Assembly: GCF_002102255.1 (NCBI RefSeq)
Contig: NZ_LQPH01000129.1
Coordinates: 1 to 64,000, forward strand
From: Mycobacterium nebraskense
GTDB lineage: Bacteria > Actinomycetota > Actinomycetes > Mycobacteriales > Mycobacteriaceae
DNA length: 64,000 nt
Direction: 5' to 3'
Shown: piece by piece, positions 60,224 to 64,000 of the stretch
Layout: every line of letters starts with the position of its first letter
How positions within the stretch are numbered: position 1 is the first letter of the stretch
Program-made: the position numbers and the translations under genes
The notes under the pieces: generated by a model
Database searches by the model: none
What the model was told of the DNA's origin: nothing
Seen by the model: the letters and a program-made list of their open reading frames with translations, nothing else

Positions 60224-61045
60224 TCAGGGTTTGTGCGCGACGATGGCGACGGCGGCCAGTTGCTTGCGATGCCGGCGGAACGTGCGGCGCATCGTGAGGA
60301 CCCGCTTGCGGGCGTCCCGGTGGACGAGCACGTTCCCGGCGAACCGCAGCGCCCCGAGCAGCCCTTCGTCGGCGACCAGTCGGCGCGGTTGCAACAGGGC
60401 CATCGGCGCGGTCGCGACGTGGTCGACCACCAGCCCGTGATCGGCCAGCAGCCGCGACCATTCCGCGATCGTCAGCGGTCGCGCGTTCACCTTGATCGCG
60501 CGGGCCAGCGATTGGCGGATGTCGGTGCTGACCTCCTCCGGGACCGTGTCCGGTGTGAGGGCCAATTCGTGGATCGCGTAGCGGCCCCGCGGCCGCAGCA
60601 CTCGGGACGCCTCGGCGACGATGGCGTGCTTGGCAGCGTCGCCCTGCATGGTCAGCATCGCCTCCCCGATGACGACATCGGTGCTGGCGTCCGGTAATCC
60701 GGTGGCCGCTGCGTCGGCGACGCGGACGTCGCCATTCTCGGCACCGAGGTCCTTGAGCACGCCGCGAACCACGTTGGCCGCGTCGGGATCTCCCTCGGCG
60801 CCGACGTACGACCGAGGGTGACGGGCCAGGATCTCGGTGGCGGTGCGGCCCAGGCCCGGGGCCAGCTCGACCACGTCGGCGTCGGCCAGCTCGGCGCGGG
60901 CCAACAGTGTGCGGGTGAGCTCGACGCCGCCGGGGCGAAGGACGCGTTTGCCGAGCCTGGCCAGCAGCCAATGGCCCGCGACGGCGTCGTCGCCGCGACT
61001 GGCTGACGGCAGGGGAGGCCGCGAATCGGCCCGTGGCTTGATCAC
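60224..61045 (-). CDS. SAM-dependent methyltransferase, 273 aa
   Basis: Class I motif I ADVVELAPGLGRTATEILAR, acidic SAM-ribose residue in YVGAEGDPDAAN, motif III-like TDVVIGEAMLTMQGDAAKHA and IVAEASRVLRPRGRYAIHEL. The C-terminus has a basic stretch (KRVLTMRRTFRRHRKQLAAV). Substrate unknown. Converges with the site-2 protease gene (16-base gap) and diverges from fdxA. Confidence 0.82.
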   Translation of the reverse strand: MIKPRADSRPPLPSASRGDDAVAGHWLLARLGKRVLRPGGVELTRTLLARAELADADVVELAPGLGRTATEILARHPRSYVGAEGDPDAANVVRGVLKDLGAENGDVRVADAAATGLPDASTDVVIGEAMLTMQGDAAKHAIVAEASRVLRPRGRYAIHELALTPDTVPEEVSTDIRQSLARAIKVNARPLTIAEWSRLLADHGLVVDHVATAPMALLQPRRLVADEGLLGALRFAGNVLVHRDARKRVLTMRRTFRRHRKQLAAVAIVAHKP

Positions 61046-61192
61046 CAGACCGCCTGCCGCGCAGCGCTTTTCAGGGGATCCACGACCAGCGCTTGGCGCC
61101 GCTGGTGCACGGTCCTGTAGCGCAGCCCATCCGGGCCGGCGGTGAATTGCCGCTGCGAACGTCGCACTGGTTCTCCCAACCCTCTCGTTTTT

Positions 61193-61206
61193 ACAAGTTG
61201 CCTTGT
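61193..61206. promoter_or_regulatory. Inverted repeat in the fdxA promoter
   Basis: ACAAG-TTGC-CTTGT lies immediately before a -10-like TAAACT (61208-61213) and the fdxA ATG at 61221. Outer bases TTT and AAA extend the symmetry. No ribosome site precedes the ATG, so the transcript may be leaderless. It is a candidate operator for the SufR-like regulator encoded at 61585-62265. No clear DosR box is seen here. Confidence 0.5.
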
Positions 61207-61220
61207 GTAAACTCTAACGC

Positions 61221-61577
61221 ATGACCTACGTGATCGGGAAGCCATGCATCGACGTGATGGACCGCGCTTGTGTGGACGAGTGTCCCGTCGACTGTATCTA
61301 CGAGGGCGGCCGGGCGCTCTATATCCATCCCGACGAATGCGTGGACTGCGGCGCGTGCGAGCCGGTGTGCCCGGTCGACGCGATCTACTACGAAGACGAC
61401 CTGCCCGAGGAGCTCAAGCCGTACCTGGCCGACAATGAGGCGTTCTTCGCTGAAACGCTGCCGGGCCGCGATGCGCCCTTGGGATCCCCGGGTGGGGCGG
61501 CCAAGCTGGGTCCGCTCGGTGTAGACACGCCTTTGGTGGCCGCTCAGCCGAGGGCCGACCAGGCGGAAGGAGCGTGA
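61221..61577 (+). CDS. fdxA: Ferredoxin FdxA (7Fe type), 118 aa
   Basis: Cysteine pattern of a seven-iron ferredoxin: DRACVDECPVDCIYEGGRAL and HPDECVDCGACEPVCPVDAI. The C-terminal extension AFFAETLPGRDAPLGSPGGA, then VDTPLVAAQP matches M. tuberculosis FdxA (Rv2007c), a DosR-regulon protein. It transfers single electrons, partner unknown. Confidence 0.93.
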   Translation: MTYVIGKPCIDVMDRACVDECPVDCIYEGGRALYIHPDECVDCGACEPVCPVDAIYYEDDLPEELKPYLADNEAFFAETLPGRDAPLGSPGGAAKLGPLGVDTPLVAAQPRADQAEGA

Positions 61578-61584
61578 GGGTCCC

Positions 61585-62265
61585 GTGAAGTTGCCGCCCA
61601 CGTCGATCGGGGAATCCGCCAGCCGCCGCCGCGAGGTGCTACGGGTGTTGCGCACGTCGCCCGATCCCATGAGCATCGTCGCGATCGCCGACGTGCTGGG
61701 CGTGCACCCCAATACCGTCCGCTTCCACCTCGACAGCCTGGTCGGCGACGGACAAGTGGAGCACGTCGAGCTCGACCGCAAGGGGCCCGGCCGCCCGCCG
61801 CTGATGTTCCGGGCGGTCCGGCAGATGGACCGGGGCGGCACGCGGCACTATCGCCTGCTCGCCGAGATCTTGGCCGTGGCGTTCGCGGGAGAGCGCGATG
61901 CCAGCACCAAGGCTCTGGCCGCGGGCCGGGCCTGGGGGCAAAAGCTGGATTCCAGCCTGGAACCGGTGCTCACGGACCCGGCCAGCGCCGACGACGCCAT
62001 CGACCACTTGGTCAACATGCTCGACGAACTTGGCTTCGCGCCCGAACGCCGGGCGGCCGACGGTGAGCAACAGGTCGGCCTGCGCCACTGTCCGTTCCTG
62101 GAATTGGCCGAAAACCGGACGACCGTCGTCTGCCCGGTGCACCTCGGCCTCATGCAGGGAGCCATGGAGGCGTGGGGAGCGCCGGTCGCCGTCGACCGGC
62201 TCGACGCGTTCGTCGAACCGGATCTGTGCGTGGCGCACCTGGCACTGCAGGATGCGGTCAAATGA
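61585..62265 (+). CDS. ArsR/SufR-like regulator with Fe-S-type cysteines, 226 aa
   Basis: N-terminal winged helix (SRRREVLRVLRTSPDPMSIV, ADVLGVHPNTVRFHLDSLVG, KGPGRPPLMFRAVRQ). The C-terminal domain has three cysteines in the order C-x13-C-x31-C (LRHCPFLELAENRTTVVCPV, EPDLCVAHLALQD), like the [4Fe-4S]-binding SufR/NsrR-type regulators. It follows fdxA by seven bases, so it may sense iron-sulfur status or NO and control fdxA. Its stop overlaps the next start (ATGA). Confidence 0.8.
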   Translation: MKLPPTSIGESASRRREVLRVLRTSPDPMSIVAIADVLGVHPNTVRFHLDSLVGDGQVEHVELDRKGPGRPPLMFRAVRQMDRGGTRHYRLLAEILAVAFAGERDASTKALAAGRAWGQKLDSSLEPVLTDPASADDAIDHLVNMLDELGFAPERRAADGEQQVGLRHCPFLELAENRTTVVCPVHLGLMQGAMEAWGAPVAVDRLDAFVEPDLCVAHLALQDAVK

Positions 62266-62687
62266 GTACCGGACCGGCGATCGCCGTCGCGGTCACCTTC
62301 GTGTGGCTCGGCATGGTGCTGGCGATCTCCTTCCTGGAAGCCCCGCTGAAGTTCCGCGCGCCCAACGTGACGCTGCAGATCGGGCTCGGCATCGGGCGGC
62401 TGGTGTTTCGGGCCCTCAATACCGTCGAGGTCTGCTTCGCCCTGGTCGTCGTGGCGATCGTGGTCGCCGGCCCGACGACGGCGGGCATCACCGCGGCGAT
62501 TTTGGTCGCCGTCGGCGCGCTGGCCGCGCAGTTGATCGCGGTGCGTCCCCGATTGACGCGCCGATCCGACAGCGTGCTCGCGGGATCGGACGGGCCGCGC
62601 TCCCGAGCCCACTACGTGTACGTCGGCTTCGAGGTGGTCAAGGTAATCGCGCTAATTGTGGCGGGGATACTGCTATTGACGTTCTGA
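62262..62687 (+). CDS. Four-helix membrane protein, 141 aa
   Basis: ATG 62262 overlaps the regulator stop by four bases; the earlier frame overlaps that gene. Membrane helices: IAVAVTFVWLGMVLAISFLE, NTVEVCFALVVVAIVVAG, TAAILVAVGALAAQLIAV and VKVIALIVAGILLLTF. No recognised domain. Co-transcribed with fdxA and the SufR-like gene by spacing, so a redox or iron-sulfur role is possible. Confidence 0.7.
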   Translation: MSTGPAIAVAVTFVWLGMVLAISFLEAPLKFRAPNVTLQIGLGIGRLVFRALNTVEVCFALVVVAIVVAGPTTAGITAAILVAVGALAAQLIAVRPRLTRRSDSVLAGSDGPRSRAHYVYVGFEVVKVIALIVAGILLLTF

Positions 62688-62719
62688 CCGCGTCCGCCCA
62701 ACCGCAAAGGGACTCTGCT

Positions 62720-63064
62720 ATGGAATCGATCTCGTTGACCAGCCTCGCATCCGAAAAGTTGGCCGAGGCCAAGGAATCGCACAGCGGGCGGGCCGCCCAT
62801 ACCATCCACGGTGGCCACACCCACGAACTTCGGCAGACGGTGCTGGCATTGCTTGCCGGCCATGAGCTTTCCGAACACGACAGCCCCGGTGAGTCGACGC
62901 TGCAGGTGCTGCAGGGCCACGTGCAGCTGACCACCGGCGGTGACGCCTGGGACGGCGAAACCGGCGACTATGTCGCGATTCCGCCCGAACGGCACGCCCT
63001 GCACGCGGTCGAGGATTCGGTGGTCATGCTGACCGTGCTCAAGAGCATTCCGTCGGCTCACTAG
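62720..63064 (+). CDS. Cupin-domain protein, 114 aa
   Basis: ATG 62720 follows AAAGGGA at nine bases. Cupin motif residues are visible: HTIHGGHTHELRQTVLALLA, GHELSEHDSPGESTLQVLQG, HVQLTTGGDAWDGETGDYV and PERHALHAVEDSVVML. The His-rich first motif suggests a metal site. Small one-domain cupins are often sensors or isomerases; no substrate is known. Confidence 0.82.
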   Translation: MESISLTSLASEKLAEAKESHSGRAAHTIHGGHTHELRQTVLALLAGHELSEHDSPGESTLQVLQGHVQLTTGGDAWDGETGDYVAIPPERHALHAVEDSVVMLTVLKSIPSAH

Positions 63065-63068
63065 CCGG

Positions 63069-64000
63069 ATGCTTTCCACGGCTTGGTCGAGAGAATTCGG
63101 GCTGCGGGTACCGATCGTCAACGCGCCGATGGGCGGGGTCGCCGGTGGCCGGCTGGCCGCGGCGGTCACCGCGGCCGGCGGTCTGGGCATGGTCGGCATG
63201 GGCAGCGTCGCGACGAGGGAACTGCTTCAAGCCCAGCTGCAGCACGTGCGGGGAACGTTCGGCATCGGCCTGGTCGATTGGGTGATGCGCACCGAGGCGG
63301 GGCTGCTGGAGGATGCCCTGGCCGCACGGCCGGCCCTGCTGTCGGTCAGTTTCGGAACCGACTGGTCGTGGGTCGCCAAGGCGCACGACGCCGGGATCCC
63401 GGCCGCCACGCAGGTATACGACAGTGTCGGGGCGCGCCGGGCGGCCGATGCCGGCGTCGACATTCTGGTCGCCCGGGGTTCCGAGGGCGGCGGGCACGGT
63501 GAGACCAAGCTCGCGACGCTGCCATTGCTCGACACCGTGCTGGACGCCGTCTCGGTCCCGGTGCTCGCGGGCGGCGGCGTCGCATCGGCGCGCAGCCTGG
63601 CCGCCGTGCTGGCCGCCGGTGCGAGCGGGGCGTGGGTGGGCACGCGCCTGGCCGCGTGTCCGGAGGCGCTCTCCGGCGACGGCAGCCGCCGCGCACTGAT
63701 CGCGGCCCGCGCCACCGACACCGCGGTCACCCGGGCCTTCGACGTGGCCCAGGCAAGGCCGTGGCCCGCGCGCTTCCCGTCGCGGGTGCTGACCAACGAC
63801 TTCGTCGAGCGCTGGACGGGCAAAGAGGACGCGCTCAACCCGCAGGCTTGCGACGAACTCGCGGCCTCCATCGCCGCCGACGATCGCCGGGTCGCCCCCG
63901 TGGACGCCGGTCAGGGCGTCGGGATGATCCGTGACGACGCGTCGGTGGCCGAGGTGATCGACGAGATGTGTTCGGGCGCAGAGCGATTGCTGGCCGGCTG
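63069..64000 (+). CDS. Nitronate monooxygenase-family flavoprotein, 3' end beyond the window
   Basis: TIM-barrel FMN enzyme: IVNAPMGGVAGGRLAAAVTA at the N-terminus, GIGLVDWVM, ARGSEGGGHGETKLATLPLL (catalytic His) and PVLAGGGVASARSLAAVLAA with the phosphate loop. At least 310 residues are in the window, about the family length of 330-360, and the frame is still open at the edge. It follows the cupin gene by four bases, so they are likely co-transcribed. The family oxidises nitronates or acts as FMN-dependent reductases. Confidence 0.85.
   Translation, partial: MLSTAWSREFGLRVPIVNAPMGGVAGGRLAAAVTAAGGLGMVGMGSVATRELLQAQLQHVRGTFGIGLVDWVMRTEAGLLEDALAARPALLSVSFGTDWSWVAKAHDAGIPAATQVYDSVGARRAADAGVDILVARGSEGGGHGETKLATLPLLDTVLDAVSVPVLAGGGVASARSLAAVLAAGASGAWVGTRLAACPEALSGDGSRRALIAARATDTAVTRAFDVAQARPWPARFPSRVLTNDFVERWTGKEDALNPQACDELAASIAADDRRVAPVDAGQGVGMIRDDASVAEVIDEMCSGAERLLAG

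Overview
The window is high-GC actinobacterial DNA, almost certainly from a non-tuberculous Mycobacterium. The evidence is the set of recognisable mycobacterial proteins: HspX/Acr, a Tgs1-like wax ester synthase, class II ribonucleotide reductase NrdZ, FdxA, an Acg-like nitroreductase, homologues of M. tuberculosis Rv1738, Rv0079, Rv2629, Rv2625c and Rv0998, and an EthR-like TetR. Homology statements come from recalled family sequences, not from a search. I see no rRNA, CRISPR array or replication origin.

Layout. 1-7.2 kb is accessory DNA: a broken IS256-type element that has cut a small membrane-protein gene, several small secreted proteins (two DUF732-like), a hicAB toxin-antitoxin operon with a third, HEPN-like gene, small zinc-ribbon proteins and a frameshifted gene. 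7.2-8.6 kb holds four tRNA genes (Val-GAC, Cys-GCA, Gly-GCC on minus; Val-CAC on plus). The last 24 bp of the Val-CAC region recur 801 bp downstream, an att-like duplication bracketing a PPOX-family gene. 8.6-13 kb carries the Acg-like nitroreductase, a DUF5994 protein and a minus-strand run of transglutaminase-like, N-formylglutamate amidohydrolase-like and Anbu-type proteasome genes.

13.9-30.4 kb is mostly lipid metabolism. A tight plus-strand run (thiolase/lipid-transfer protein, two MaoC-type subunits, SDR, acyl-CoA dehydrogenase, acyl-CoA ligase, double-TetR regulator) looks like a complete acyl-CoA degradation module. It is followed by a second ligase, an SDR, a minicatalase, a TauE/SafE transporter, an RsfA-like anti-anti-sigma factor, a TetR, a DedA protein and an SGNH hydrolase.

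30.4-39.9 kb is an aromatic-acid gene set: an IclR regulator, a minus-strand ring-hydroxylating dioxygenase operon (alpha, beta, a 92-aa protein, SDR, class II aldolase/decarboxylase) and a plus-strand set (DUF2231-Rieske fusion, hemerythrin, pcaH, pcaG, pcaB) ending against an EthR-like TetR. The order suggests dioxygenation, rearomatisation and decarboxylation to protocatechuate, then ortho cleavage.

40-62 kb is a dormancy (DosR/DevR-type) island. It holds Rv1738-like and long HPF-like proteins, an Rv2629-like protein, a FadD15-type ligase, a cAMP-binding GNAT acetyltransferase, an ACP-FAAL-acyltransferase fusion, two WS/DGAT enzymes, a HAD-ATPase fusion, hspX, nrdZ and a CBS site-2 protease. 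DosR-like boxes precede many of these genes; a 15-bp core is identical upstream of the Rv1738-like gene and between hspX and nrdZ. The window ends with fdxA, a SufR-like regulator, a membrane protein, a cupin and a nitronate monooxygenase cut by the edge.
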